A stretch of DNA of 64,000 nucleotides from CAVSJA01 sp963728145 (GTDB taxonomy: Bacteria > Bacteroidota > Bacteroidia > Chitinophagales > Chitinophagaceae). The translations under genes and the position numbers were made by a program. How positions within the stretch are numbered: position 1 is the first letter of the stretch; each line of letters starts with the position of its first letter. Of this stretch, positions 52,439-61,004 are shown piece by piece. A model generated the notes under the pieces. It ran no database searches. It was not told the origin of the DNA and saw nothing but the letters and a program-made list of their open reading frames with translations. The stretch lies in the NCBI GenBank assembly GCA_963728145.1, contig CAVSJA010000004.1, forward strand, positions 152,248 through 216,247, given 5' to 3'.

Positions 52439-52738
52439 ATGGAAGCCCCTAATCAAAAAATTATGCTCCCGAACGCGACAGCCGTTCTGATACTTGGAAT
52501 CTGCTCAATTGTCTTTTCCTGTATGTTTGGAGTAATACTTGGAATTATTGGGATAGTGTTGTCCGGTAAAGGAATAAAAATGCATAAAGCGAATCCTGAT
52601 TTATATGATGGCTGGGGTCAACTCAATGCCGGTTATATCATGTCGATCATTGGAACTTGCCTCGGTGCTCTAGGCTTAATTTACTGGATTGTTTGGGGAT
52701 TGATCCTTGGTACCGCATCATATGGCGTTTGGTGGTAA
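52439..52738 (+). CDS. Small two-to-three-helix membrane protein (CCC-motif-like family)
   Basis: 99 residues from ATG at 52439. PNATAVLILGICSIVFSCMF, then GVILGIIGIVLSGKGIKMHK, the loop ANPDLYDGWGQLNAGYIMSI and a last helix strongly recall a Bacteroidota family annotated as CCC-motif membrane protein. Here the cysteine triplet is replaced by Ser-Cys-Met, so the eponymous motif is lost. Function unknown. It begins a run of small membrane-protein genes. Confidence 0.7.
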   Translation: MEAPNQKIMLPNATAVLILGICSIVFSCMFGVILGIIGIVLSGKGIKMHKANPDLYDGWGQLNAGYIMSIIGTCLGALGLIYWIVWGLILGTASYGVWW

Positions 52739-52756
52739 TTTTTTAATAACTGACGA

Positions 52757-52812
52757 GTTAGTAAGTTGACAGGCTGACAAGCTGTAAAGACCCTTCCTGT
52801 CAACTTGTTAAC
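52757..52812. repeat. GTTGACAGG-type inverted pair
   Basis: GTTAGTAAGTTGACAGG (52757-52773) pairs 15 of 17 with CCTGTCAACTTGTTAAC (52796-52812). One-unit version of the islands elsewhere, between two small membrane-protein genes. Confidence 0.75.
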
Positions 52813-52835
52813 TTGTCACTTTTAACAGTGGTTAA

Positions 52836-53138
52836 ATGATCACCTGGCTGGAAAATCACTTACTGCCTTGCCAGTTAAAATCTATACTCGGTATTGACTG
52901 TCCGCTTTGCGGCACCCAGCGTTCTTTTATTCAATTATTGAAAGGAAATTTCGCCGACAGCTTTTTAATGTATCCACCTTTAATATTTATTTTGATCTAT
53001 TTAGTGATCCTTGCATTATACCTCAGCAAGGTAAAATGGATCACCAGGAAAAGGCTCGATATCAGCTCAATTTCCGTATTGAGCATTATTTTTATCAACT
53101 ACACAATAAAAATCATTTCAGGCAATATTAGTTCCTGA
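52836..53138 (+). CDS. DUF2752 membrane protein
   Basis: 100 residues. The short N-terminal region contains GIDCPLCGTQRS (Cys22, Cys25, Gln28, Arg29), the defining motif of DUF2752, followed by two membrane helices (YPPLIFILIYLVILALYL; ISVLSIIFINYTIKIIS). Possibly metal or haem related, but the family has no proven function. Next gene is 47 bp downstream. Confidence 0.85.
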   Translation: MITWLENHLLPCQLKSILGIDCPLCGTQRSFIQLLKGNFADSFLMYPPLIFILIYLVILALYLSKVKWITRKRLDISSISVLSIIFINYTIKIISGNISS

Positions 53139-53185
53139 AGTTTTACGTTCTATTACTGTTGTCCCTAATCTTAAATCGCCCCTGT

Positions 53186-53635
53186 ATGCCGCATGAAAAC
53201 GAGGAATCCATTTTTGAAATAAAGGTCACGCCTGTTGGAGCCGCTGCCCTCGATGAAGTAAACAAGCTTGCCAGGGTTCTGCTTATCATCTGCTTTTTTC
53301 TGACTTTGTTAGTTGTAGGAAATCATATGGTCCGGATCCTTTACTACAATAATATTGATACCACCGGAAGTGTACTTTCTTTCATCGATATCAAGATCTA
53401 TCCATGGTTCTCCATAGTTGTAATGTTCCTGAATTTTTATCAGTGGACACTTTATGTGAAGTTCACCAGGAAATGCAGTCAAAGTATTCGCGAGCAAAAT
53501 CAGTATGCCTTTAATGAATCGTTCAGGATTATGCGTAGGAGCATGATCATACTGGTATGGATCGTTTTTGTAGATGTGATTGCGGGTGCATATAGTCTTT
53601 TCTCAGGAATACGTGCATATTTACTAGCCAATTGA
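53186..53635 (+). CDS. DUF5362-like four-helix membrane protein, paralogue 1
   Basis: 149 residues from ATG at 53186 (a TTG-led nine-codon extension was rejected). Layout: charged N-terminus, LARVLLIICFFLTLLVVGNH helix, a second helix (YPWFSIVVMFLNFYQWTLYV), a polar stretch with the family feature of Gln/Asn-rich residues then F/Y (SIREQNQYAFNESFRIMRRS) and a last helix. It shares this pattern with the next two genes, indicating tandem duplication. Function unknown. Confidence 0.7.
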   Translation: MPHENEESIFEIKVTPVGAAALDEVNKLARVLLIICFFLTLLVVGNHMVRILYYNNIDTTGSVLSFIDIKIYPWFSIVVMFLNFYQWTLYVKFTRKCSQSIREQNQYAFNESFRIMRRSMIILVWIVFVDVIAGAYSLFSGIRAYLLAN

Positions 53636-53680
53636 TTCTTTACTTATATTAGCCAATCCAATCACTAAACTAACTTTTAA

Positions 53681-54142
53681 ATGGACCAACAACACGCGGG
53701 GGAGTCATTGTTAGACCTCGAGGTCGATCCGCTAACATCCCGTTCTCTTCGCGAAACAACCCGATGGACAAAATTTATAGCGATCGTATATGCCGTTATT
53801 CTTGGTATTCTATTGGTCGTGGGTATAATTGGCGGTGCCAGCTTTGCCGATGGAGTGGTTTCAGCGCTTGAAAATTACGAATTTCCATTTGCTTCGATCG
53901 TGGGCAATGCACTATTATTAATACTGTTCGTAGCGGTTGCCATTGGAGGCGTATTACTTTTCTTCCTGTTTAAGTTCAGTGCACAAACCAAGGCAGGGTT
54001 GGACAGGCAGGAGCAAACTCAGTTCAATGGCGGTTTGAAATCACTTCGGAATTATTTCATCATCTATGGAGTAATTGTTATACTCAATTTCTTTCTCGTG
54101 TTGGCCGTCACGGCAATGGCCTTTTTCACTTTAAATGCATAG
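53681..54142 (+). CDS. DUF5362-like membrane protein, paralogue 2
   Basis: 153 residues. LTSRSLRETTRWTKFIAIVY begins the first helix; further helices are at about 65-90 and 125-150. The signature SAQTKAGLDRQEQTQFNGGL followed by KSLRNYFIIYGVIVILNFFL is shared with paralogue 3 (SNQQLFNEGVNSLRNYFKIF). Its stop overlaps or abuts the next gene, pointing to one operon. Confidence 0.78.
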   Translation: MDQQHAGESLLDLEVDPLTSRSLRETTRWTKFIAIVYAVILGILLVVGIIGGASFADGVVSALENYEFPFASIVGNALLLILFVAVAIGGVLLFFLFKFSAQTKAGLDRQEQTQFNGGLKSLRNYFIIYGVIVILNFFLVLAVTAMAFFTLNA

Positions 54143-54146
54143 CAGA

Positions 54147-54572
54147 ATGGAAGAACAACAAAATACCGATAATATCTTTAACCTGACTCTTGATCAGGAA
54201 GCAAAGTCCTTCCTCAAAACAGCAGCTGTTTGGGCAAAAATTATTGCCATCATTGCTTTTGTTGAAGTGGGGCTATCCCTGGTAACAGCTTTTGTTGGCA
54301 AGGAAGGTACGGCAGAAATCGCCGGGGCAATTTTTGCCACGATATTTGGTGGGGTAATTAGCATTCTGCTAAATATTTTTCTCTACCGTTTTGCAAAAAA
54401 GATGGCAGAAGGGATTTCCTCCTCCAATCAACAGTTATTCAATGAAGGAGTCAATAGTCTACGCAATTATTTTAAGATCTTCGGAATCCTGCTGATTATT
54501 GGACTGAGTCTGATGTTGATCATCCTGTTCTTTGTCGTTATCGCTGTTGGACTCGGAGCAGGGAATACTTAA
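54147..54572 (+). CDS. DUF5362-like membrane protein, paralogue 3
   Basis: 141 residues from ATG at 54147, four bases after the preceding stop; an alternative ATG at 54135 would overlap it by eight bases. LDQEAKSFLKTAAVWAKIIA opens the family pattern; NQQLFNEGVNSLRNYFKIFG is the conserved amphipathic stretch. Four helices predicted. It converges with the RDD gene, three bases away, and so neighbours the MoxR-associated cluster. Confidence 0.8.
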   Translation: MEEQQNTDNIFNLTLDQEAKSFLKTAAVWAKIIAIIAFVEVGLSLVTAFVGKEGTAEIAGAIFATIFGGVISILLNIFLYRFAKKMAEGISSSNQQLFNEGVNSLRNYFKIFGILLIIGLSLMLIILFFVVIAVGLGAGNT

Positions 54573-54575
54573 TGA

Positions 54576-55340
54576 CTATCTCGAAGCGGTATAATAATTA
54601 TAATCCTTCAACAAAGTTTCCAGGAATTCGAGTGAATCCTGTTCACTATCCATTTTAAGTTTGGAGCGTATGCGATCAGCGATCCTCATGGATAGTTCAA
54701 AATCATTTTTACGCTTTACTGATTCAATGATGCTTTTAAGTGTGTTGATATCCCGGTCGCTTAACTGCATTACCTGGGGATAGCGCGGCTTATAGGTTGA
54801 TTCGATCGCAGTGAATACGGTGTCTTCCCAGGAAGTTCTATTTTTTAAATCGATAAGGATGGTACCAGCAACAAGATCGCCGATGCGTTGTGAACGCGGA
54901 GTAAGTATTACGCAAAGCAAGCCCGCGAAAATAAACAAGAGGGAAACCGCATTGATATAGCCCAGACTTGCACTAATGATCAACAGGATTGGAAAATCGA
55001 TAATCCTGAACATCCACCTGATCAGGTACTGACTAAAGGAAGGTTCACCGCCCATCGCCGTCATTGCCTTGATGCCAAGCGCTTTTTTGCCGATACTTTG
55101 TCCATTCATACTTACTTCGCAAATGAGATGATAGAACATGAAAGGAAGCATGAAGACGATCACCCGCCAATATTCAGTATCCCAGCCTGGGAATAATGCG
55201 GAAAGAAGTTTTCCAACCAGCAACAGATAGGCAAACTGGACCACCAGGTCGAGAAGTAATGCGAAAAATCTCCGATGAAAAGGCGCGATCGGGAATTCTA
55301 TTTCAATATTGAAACCGGTGTCTAGTTTTACAAGTGGCAT
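54576..55340 (-). CDS. RDD-family membrane protein
   Basis: 254 residues. The RDD domain opens with PFHRRFFALLLDLVVQFAYL (Arg, then Asp after the first helix) and continues with NGQSIGKKALGIKAMTAMGG and ILTPRSQRIGDLVAGTILID. A C-terminal helical tail of about 80 residues (LSDRDINTLKSIIESVKRKN) is typical of the RDD proteins that sit beside MoxR/DUF58 clusters. It is divergent from the SpoIIM gene, with 113 bp between starts, and likely belongs to the same functional cluster. Transport role unproven. Confidence 0.88.
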   Translation of the reverse strand: MPLVKLDTGFNIEIEFPIAPFHRRFFALLLDLVVQFAYLLLVGKLLSALFPGWDTEYWRVIVFMLPFMFYHLICEVSMNGQSIGKKALGIKAMTAMGGEPSFSQYLIRWMFRIIDFPILLIISASLGYINAVSLLFIFAGLLCVILTPRSQRIGDLVAGTILIDLKNRTSWEDTVFTAIESTYKPRYPQVMQLSDRDINTLKSIIESVKRKNDFELSMRIADRIRSKLKMDSEQDSLEFLETLLKDYNYYTASR

Positions 55341-55453
55341 AGAACAAAATCAAGGGAGGGTTTTATGCGTTAATAATTACAGCTATATTTATCCCCTAAA
55401 AATAAACGTTGGAATCGGATTTTTGTATTTTGTAAACCACAAAAATAAGACCA

Positions 55454-56419
55454 GTGCGAGAAGGCCTCTTTATCAGGAAGAATATTGAAAAATGGAAGCA
55501 GTATCAATACGAAGCTGCGGCTAATCCCGACGAAATGGCCAACCAGTTTACTGAACTGGTGAATGACCTGGGTTATTCCAAGACTTTTTACCCGCACAGC
55601 AAGGTTACTCAATATCTTAATGGCCTGTCTTCCAGAACTTATCTCGGTATTTATAAGAATAAACGCGAAGAATCTTCCCGTATCTGGAGATTTTGGAAAA
55701 CAGAACTCCCATTAACAGTTCGTCGCAATCACCGAATGATCCTTTATGCATTTATCCTTTTCACCTGTTTTGCCACCCTCGCCGCATTTTCGGCAGCGCA
55801 TGACGAGACCTTTGTGAGAGGTGTGCTTGGAGACGAATATGTTGAAATGACTGAGGATAATATTGCAAAGGGCGATCCATTTGGTGTATATAAAGGCGAG
55901 AGCGAGTTGAACATGTTTTTCATGATCGTGGTCAATAATATTTATGTTTCATACCGGGTTTTTGTAATGGGATTCCTCCTGGGATTAGGATCCGTTTACC
56001 AAATGTTTCTTAACGGTGTAATGGTTGGCGCCTTCCAGTATTATTTTTTTGGAAAAGGATTGGGATGGGAATCCATATTGGTGATCTGGATCCATGGTAC
56101 CCTGGAGATTTCTTCGATTATCCTTTCCGGTGCTGCTGGCTTGATACTTGGAAATAGTTTTTTGTTTCCCGGAACAAGAAAAAGAATTCATTCATTAATG
56201 AAAGGTGGAAAAGATGGGTTGATGATCATGATCGGCATTACACCCATCCTGATCGTTGCCGCACTTTTGGAAGGATTCGTAACAAGATATTCAGGTATGC
56301 CCAAACTGATCAGTGTCTCCATATTGTTGGTCTCATTCCTGTTTGTGGTCTGGTATTTTGTGATTTATCCCATCCGCCTGCAGAAAAAATTAGGTTCTAA
56401 ATCATTGGCAACTGCATGA
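55454..56419 (+). CDS. SpoIIM-family (DUF95) membrane protein
   Basis: 321 residues, start GTG at 55454 (REGLFIRKNIEKWKQYQYEA). The motif NNIYVSYRVFVMGFLLGLGS followed by NGVMVGAFQYYF and IWIHGTLEISSIILSGAAGL defines the stage II sporulation protein M-like family, an integral membrane protein with about five helices. In non-sporulating bacteria it is found in MoxR/DUF58 clusters, as here. The stop overlaps the next gene's start by four bases (ATGA). Confidence 0.88.
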   Translation: MREGLFIRKNIEKWKQYQYEAAANPDEMANQFTELVNDLGYSKTFYPHSKVTQYLNGLSSRTYLGIYKNKREESSRIWRFWKTELPLTVRRNHRMILYAFILFTCFATLAAFSAAHDETFVRGVLGDEYVEMTEDNIAKGDPFGVYKGESELNMFFMIVVNNIYVSYRVFVMGFLLGLGSVYQMFLNGVMVGAFQYYFFGKGLGWESILVIWIHGTLEISSIILSGAAGLILGNSFLFPGTRKRIHSLMKGGKDGLMIMIGITPILIVAALLEGFVTRYSGMPKLISVSILLVSFLFVVWYFVIYPIRLQKKLGSKSLATA

Positions 56420-57204
56420 GGGTATTTCTTAAAAATATTTTCTACAGGATCATTTTCGGTTGGATGGTCTTAATGTTGATACTTTTATCAACCAATAAAT
56501 CTTCAGCACAGGAAGCACAGGATACGATTACAGCCCCACCTATTGAAGAATATGTAGAAGACGAAGAAGTTGGGGAATATCAACAAGCCACATTGACTGC
56601 GGATACTCCAGTGTTACGAAATGTTCCCTTACCCCTGGTAGATAGCCTGAAAAAATCGAAAGTGTTTGAGTATGCTAACGATCCCGAATACTGGATTAAG
56701 GAAGAAAAGAATACTAAACCAGGATTTTGGGATTTTGTCGGGAGAGTTCTCATGAACAATGCCTTCAGGTGGTTCGTATATATTCTACTTGGTTCGTTAT
56801 TGCTTTGGGCACTTTACAAGATCATCATATCCAATAATCTTTTCCTGTTTTATTCAAGAAATAAAAAGATCAAGGACGAATCGGTTGAAGAGGAGATTCA
56901 CCTGGAAGAAGCAACCCTGGATGAACGTATAGCAAAATTTATCGCAGACAAAGAGTACCGGCCGGCTATCCGCTACCTTTATATTAAGGTATTGCAGCAA
57001 TTGAATGAAAAAGGCTGGATAAGGTACCATGCACAGGCCACTAACTATGACTATATACGACAAATGAGCAGCAATAGGCTTGCTCCGGATTTTCGTTTCC
57101 TTACCCAGGTATACGAATATGTGTGGTACGGCGAGTTTAAGTTAACAGACGAACAATTTACAATAGCACATAATCGATTCAATCATTTTCTGAAACCGGT
57201 CTGA
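56416..57204 (+). CDS. DUF4129 membrane protein
   Basis: 262 residues. N-terminal signal or anchor (IIFGWMVLMLILLSTNKSSA), an acidic extracytoplasmic part, a single membrane helix near 118-135 (WFVYILLGSLLLWALYKIII) and a C-terminal DUF4129 domain (FIADKEYRPAIRYLYIKVLQ; AQATNYDYIRQM; YEYVWYGEFKLTDEQF). DUF4129 is otherwise found at the end of transglutaminase-like proteins linked to MoxR/DUF58. Overlaps SpoIIM by four bases and is followed after three bases by the DUF4350 gene. Confidence 0.85.
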   Translation: MRVFLKNIFYRIIFGWMVLMLILLSTNKSSAQEAQDTITAPPIEEYVEDEEVGEYQQATLTADTPVLRNVPLPLVDSLKKSKVFEYANDPEYWIKEEKNTKPGFWDFVGRVLMNNAFRWFVYILLGSLLLWALYKIIISNNLFLFYSRNKKIKDESVEEEIHLEEATLDERIAKFIADKEYRPAIRYLYIKVLQQLNEKGWIRYHAQATNYDYIRQMSSNRLAPDFRFLTQVYEYVWYGEFKLTDEQFTIAHNRFNHFLKPV

Positions 57205-57207
57205 TCC

Positions 57208-58431
57208 TTGAAAAGAACGTTTATATATATACTCCTGTTTGCCCTTGCCGGGGGATTGATTGCCTGTGGTGGTAAAAAGAAGCGGATCAATCCAAGGATT
57301 AGCCTGTGGAGGAACGATAAAAATCCTTATGGGACCTGGTATGCATATGAACAATTGCAGCATGTATTTCCAAACGCGAATGTTGTAGTTAATAAAAAAT
57401 CCCCTGACCGTTACAAGAATTTCAGTTTACAGGATTTTGGCAGAAGACAGTTTGATACTTCAGTTGTAACAAAGTCCTGCTATTTTATTGTTGCCCGCCA
57501 GGTAATGCCTGATAATGCCGAGCTCGATGCCATACTTCAGGAAGTTTGGTCGGGCAATCATGTTTTCATTTCGGCAATGGAATTCAGCGATAACCTGATG
57601 GATAGCATGCGGGTGAATATTCAATACAGTGGATTTTACTTTTTCAACGATTCGATGAAACTGAGCCTGGTTCATCCGGTATTCAATGGTACGATAGGTT
57701 ATGCTTACCCGGGATATGACATAGGAAATTATTTTTCCCAGTTGGATACTAATATCACGAGTATTTTAGGTTATGACGAATCGGGAAAAGCGAATTTCAT
57801 CCGGATCTCGTATGAGGGTGGGGGTTCCATTTTTCTTCATCTTGCACCCGGAGCGTTCACAAATTTTTTCCTCCTCCATAAGAATAATAAGCAATATTAT
57901 GATGAAGCCTTGTCCTATATCCCTAAATCAGTGGACCAGATACGTTGGGATGATTATTTCAGGAATAATATTGGGGGAAACTCAAGATCGGGTGGCAAGC
58001 TTTTTGGTTGGTTGATGAGCCAGGAAGCATTTCTTTGGGCTTTGTTGCTTATCCTTGCTCTTTTTTTGCTGATCTATCTATTTGAAACAAAAAGAAAACA
58101 AAGATTGATCGAAACAATACAACCGTTGAGAAATTCAAGTCTTGACTTTGTAAAGACGATTGGTCGGCTCTATTATCATCGAAAGGATAATAGCAACCTT
58201 GTTTCAAAGATGTCTGCGCATTTCTTCGACCATGTACGGAACCGATACAATATTCCGACTTCGAAACAGGACGAGGAATTTGAAAGGCGGCTTGCCTACA
58301 AAAGTGGTTACGATCCGGAAGAATTGCGAAATCTTTTATATACAATGAGAATGTTGGACGCACAGCCTGATGTTACAGATCAAGAGTTACTTGAATTCAA
58401 TCGTCAATTGGAAAAATTCTATAAACACTAA
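57208..58431 (+). CDS. DUF4350 membrane-anchored protein
   Basis: 407 residues, start TTG at 57208, which alone gives the lipoprotein-like leader KRTFIYILLFALAGGLIACG. DUF4350-type region: NPYGTWYAYEQLQHVFPNAN, and the glycine-rich GSIFLHLAPGAFTNFFLLHK. A membrane helix lies near 272-290 (FLWALLLILALFLLIYLFET). The C-terminal cytosolic tail (SSLDFVKTIGRLYYHRKDNS; YNIPTSKQDEEFERRLAYKS) is common in these clusters. It would face the periplasm with its tail towards the MoxR ATPase; role unknown. Confidence 0.85.
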   Translation: MKRTFIYILLFALAGGLIACGGKKKRINPRISLWRNDKNPYGTWYAYEQLQHVFPNANVVVNKKSPDRYKNFSLQDFGRRQFDTSVVTKSCYFIVARQVMPDNAELDAILQEVWSGNHVFISAMEFSDNLMDSMRVNIQYSGFYFFNDSMKLSLVHPVFNGTIGYAYPGYDIGNYFSQLDTNITSILGYDESGKANFIRISYEGGGSIFLHLAPGAFTNFFLLHKNNKQYYDEALSYIPKSVDQIRWDDYFRNNIGGNSRSGGKLFGWLMSQEAFLWALLLILALFLLIYLFETKRKQRLIETIQPLRNSSLDFVKTIGRLYYHRKDNSNLVSKMSAHFFDHVRNRYNIPTSKQDEEFERRLAYKSGYDPEELRNLLYTMRMLDAQPDVTDQELLEFNRQLEKFYKH

Positions 58432-58436
58432 ACCGA

Positions 58437-59414
58437 ATGGAAGAAAACTTTTTTCAGACACGTACTGATCTTTCCGGGCTGCAATCAGCAGTGGATACCC
58501 TTGAAAAAGAAATTGGAAAAGTGATCGTGGGGCAGGAGCAAATGGTGGAATTATTACTTGCGGCTATTCTTGCGGATGGGCACGTATTGATTGAAGGAGT
58601 GCCAGGGGTGGCAAAAACATTAACTGCAAAGCTGCTTAGTAGAAGTATCTCTGTTGGTTTTTCCAGGATCCAATTCACACCTGACCTGATGCCAAGTGAT
58701 GTTATTGGCACTACGATCTTTAATCCAAGGGAATCTGCTTTTAGTTTCAAACAAGGTCCGATCTTCAGCAATATTGTTTTGATCGATGAGATCAACCGCG
58801 CACCGGCAAAAACGCAGGCGGCTCTTTTCGAAGTGATGGAAGAAAGACAGATCACGGTGGATGGACAAACCTATCCGCTCGATCCTCCCTTTATGGTTGT
58901 AGCGACGCAAAACCCAATTGAGCAGGAAGGAACCTATCATTTGCCAGAAGCGCAATTAGACCGTTTCTTATTTAAGATAAATGTGACCTATCCCACTCCA
59001 GAACAGGAATTCCAGGTAGTAATGAATCATCATCATTCCGGGCTGCAGGTAATGGTTGAACAGGTAAATCCCGTTTTGAATGCCGCGCAAATTGATGATT
59101 TAAGAAACCAGGTAAGAAAGATTCATGTGGAAGAAAAGCTGGTGAGTTTTATTACCTCAATCGTTTCCAACACACGCAATCATAAATCAATTTATCTTGG
59201 TGCATCTCCCCGTGCTTCTATTGGAATTCTAAATAGTTCAAAAGCCCTCGCTTCTATGCGAGGTAGGGATTTTGTAACACCAGAAGATATTATTTATGTA
59301 GCGCCTTCAGTATTGCGTCACCGTTTGGTGCTTACGCCTGAAAAAGAAATGGAAGGTGCAGCAACGGATGATGTAATAGCGCAGATCATTCAGGGTATTG
59401 AGGTGCCGAGGTAG
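58437..59414 (+). CDS. MoxR-type AAA+ ATPase
   Basis: 325 residues, family-normal. Walker A GVPGVAKTLTAK (about 46-57), Walker B NIVLIDEINRAPAKTQAALF, sensor region PFMVVATQNPIEQEGTYHLP, the arginine-finger region LPEAQLDRFLFKI, and the lid domain with GASPRASIGIL. MoxR ATPases act as chaperones or remodelers for partner proteins, often with von Willebrand-type domains. Here the nearest partner is DUF58, 185 bp downstream; the gap holds a repeat array, unusual for such a tight operon. Confidence 0.93.
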   Translation: MEENFFQTRTDLSGLQSAVDTLEKEIGKVIVGQEQMVELLLAAILADGHVLIEGVPGVAKTLTAKLLSRSISVGFSRIQFTPDLMPSDVIGTTIFNPRESAFSFKQGPIFSNIVLIDEINRAPAKTQAALFEVMEERQITVDGQTYPLDPPFMVVATQNPIEQEGTYHLPEAQLDRFLFKINVTYPTPEQEFQVVMNHHHSGLQVMVEQVNPVLNAAQIDDLRNQVRKIHVEEKLVSFITSIVSNTRNHKSIYLGASPRASIGILNSSKALASMRGRDFVTPEDIIYVAPSVLRHRLVLTPEKEMEGAATDDVIAQIIQGIEVPR

Positions 59415-59597
59415 CAATGGGCAATAGGCAATGGGCAATAGGCAGGGCAAGGCAATGGGCAATAGGCAATGGGCAATGGGCAATAGGCAAAAGGCAAAAG
59501 GCAAAAGGCAAAAGGCATGACCCTAAGTGCGGGAATAATCCCCGCCTGACTGACGTCAGCCGGGCAGGAATAATTAATAATTAATAATTAATAATCA
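59415..59597. repeat. RGGCAAT heptamer array followed by AATAATT units
   Basis: GGGCAAT / AGGCAAT / AGGCAAA heptamers run from about 59419 to 59516, with one irregular stretch. Then come a CGGGAATAATCCCCG-like segment, GACTGACGTCAGCC and an AATAATT array (59570-59597) that touches the TTG start of DUF58. Two repeat families are fused within one operon gap. Confidence 0.88.
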
Positions 59598-59599
59598 GC

Positions 59600-60940
59600 T
59601 TGTACGATCGTTTCTTAAGACCATTGTTTTTCTCACAGAGGTTCTATATGACCTTTGTGGCGATTATTTTTCTATTCGTACTCTCCTATAATTTCACCTG
59701 GCTATTTGTAATAGCCCAGATTGTATTGCTTCTATTCGTCATCCTGGTTTTGCTGGATTATTTTATACTTTTTTCACGGAAAAATTCCTTGTCGGCGCAA
59801 CGAATTATGCGCGATAGGTTCAGTAATGGAGACGACAACAAAGTGAAGTTGGTGATCCGCAACAGGTACCCATTTCGTGCAGCCCTCAGGATAATTGATG
59901 AATTGCCTGTGCAATTTCAAAAAAGGGATTTCCTGATTGAAGCGACTGTTGGCGGGAATTCCGAGCAAACATTGGAATTCATTCTTCGTCCTAAAGAGAG
60001 GGGAGAATATGTCTTTCATGACATTCGGGTCTTTGTAAAAAGCCCCTTGAAGCTGGTCATTCGCCGATATACTATTGATGCCGAAGAAATGGTACGAGTG
60101 CTTCCTTCTTATCTCGCGCTTCGCAAATTCGAATTGATCGCTTACGCCAGCAATCTTGCAGAAGCAGGAAGCAAGAAGATCCGGAAGATTGGCCATAGTC
60201 TCGAATTCGAACAAATTAAAGAATATGTTTTAGGTGATGATATCCGCAGTTTGAACTGGAATGCAACAGCGCGTAAAGGTGGGCAGTTGATGGTTAATAC
60301 GTACACGGATGAAAGAAGCCAACAGGTTTATTGTATCATCGACAAAGGGCGCGTAATGAAAATGCCTTTTGAAGGAATGACTTTATTAGATTATGCTATC
60401 AATGCAACCTTGATACTATCCAGGGTAGCGATAGTAAAGCAGGATAAGGCAGGCCTCGTCACTTTTGCAGAAAATATCGGAAATGTAATTCCTGCTGACC
60501 GGAAAGCCGCGCAGATGGGTCTTATTCTCGAAACACTCTACAATCAACAAACAAAATTCCAGGAGAGCAGTTTTGAAAAACTATATGCACTGGTTCGGAC
60601 GAGGATCACTCAACGAAGTTTGTTAGTGCTGTTTACCAATTTCGAATCCATGACAGGATTAGAAAGGCAATTGCCTTATATCCGCAGCATCGCAAAAAAC
60701 CATTTATTACTGGTAGTATTTTTTGAAAATACCGAATTGCGTCAACTCACTGAAGAGAAAGTAAGGGATGTTGAAACGCTTTATACCAAAACCATCGCTG
60801 AAAAGTTTGCCTACGAAAAAAGATTGATCGTAAAAGAACTGCAGCAACATGGCATCTTCACTATACTAACAGCACCGGAAAATTTAACGGTGAATACGGT
60901 GAATAAGTATCTTGAATTAAAGGCCAGGCAGGCAATTTAA
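59600..60940 (+). CDS. DUF58 domain protein
   Basis: 446 residues, start TTG at 59600 (YDRFLRPLFFSQRFYMTFVA); the ATG at 59648 would cut into the first helix. Two N-terminal membrane helices (about 13-60), a beta-sandwich segment (NKVKLVIRNRYPFRAALRII; LRPKERGEYVFHDIRV), then the DUF58 signature EQIKEYVLGDDIRSLNWNAT followed by ARKGGQLMVN. The C-terminal half is a von Willebrand-like fold with an altered metal site (YCIIDKGRVM instead of DxSxS). It is the usual partner of MoxR. A terminator follows; no VWA/BatA-type genes come after it. Confidence 0.9.
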   Translation: MYDRFLRPLFFSQRFYMTFVAIIFLFVLSYNFTWLFVIAQIVLLLFVILVLLDYFILFSRKNSLSAQRIMRDRFSNGDDNKVKLVIRNRYPFRAALRIIDELPVQFQKRDFLIEATVGGNSEQTLEFILRPKERGEYVFHDIRVFVKSPLKLVIRRYTIDAEEMVRVLPSYLALRKFELIAYASNLAEAGSKKIRKIGHSLEFEQIKEYVLGDDIRSLNWNATARKGGQLMVNTYTDERSQQVYCIIDKGRVMKMPFEGMTLLDYAINATLILSRVAIVKQDKAGLVTFAENIGNVIPADRKAAQMGLILETLYNQQTKFQESSFEKLYALVRTRITQRSLLVLFTNFESMTGLERQLPYIRSIAKNHLLLVVFFENTELRQLTEEKVRDVETLYTKTIAEKFAYEKRLIVKELQQHGIFTILTAPENLTVNTVNKYLELKARQAI

Positions 60941-60956
60941 TTTAAAGGTCCTTTGC

Positions 60957-60992
60957 GCCCGTCCGAACGGATTCATCCGAGCGGGCTTCTTT
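60957..60992 (+). terminator. Terminator of the MoxR/DUF58 operon
   Basis: GCCCGTCCGAACGG...CCGAGCGGGC hairpin followed by TTCTTTG, 17 bp after the DUF58 stop. Confidence 0.75.
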
Positions 60993-61004
60993 GTGTCCCC
61001 GCGT

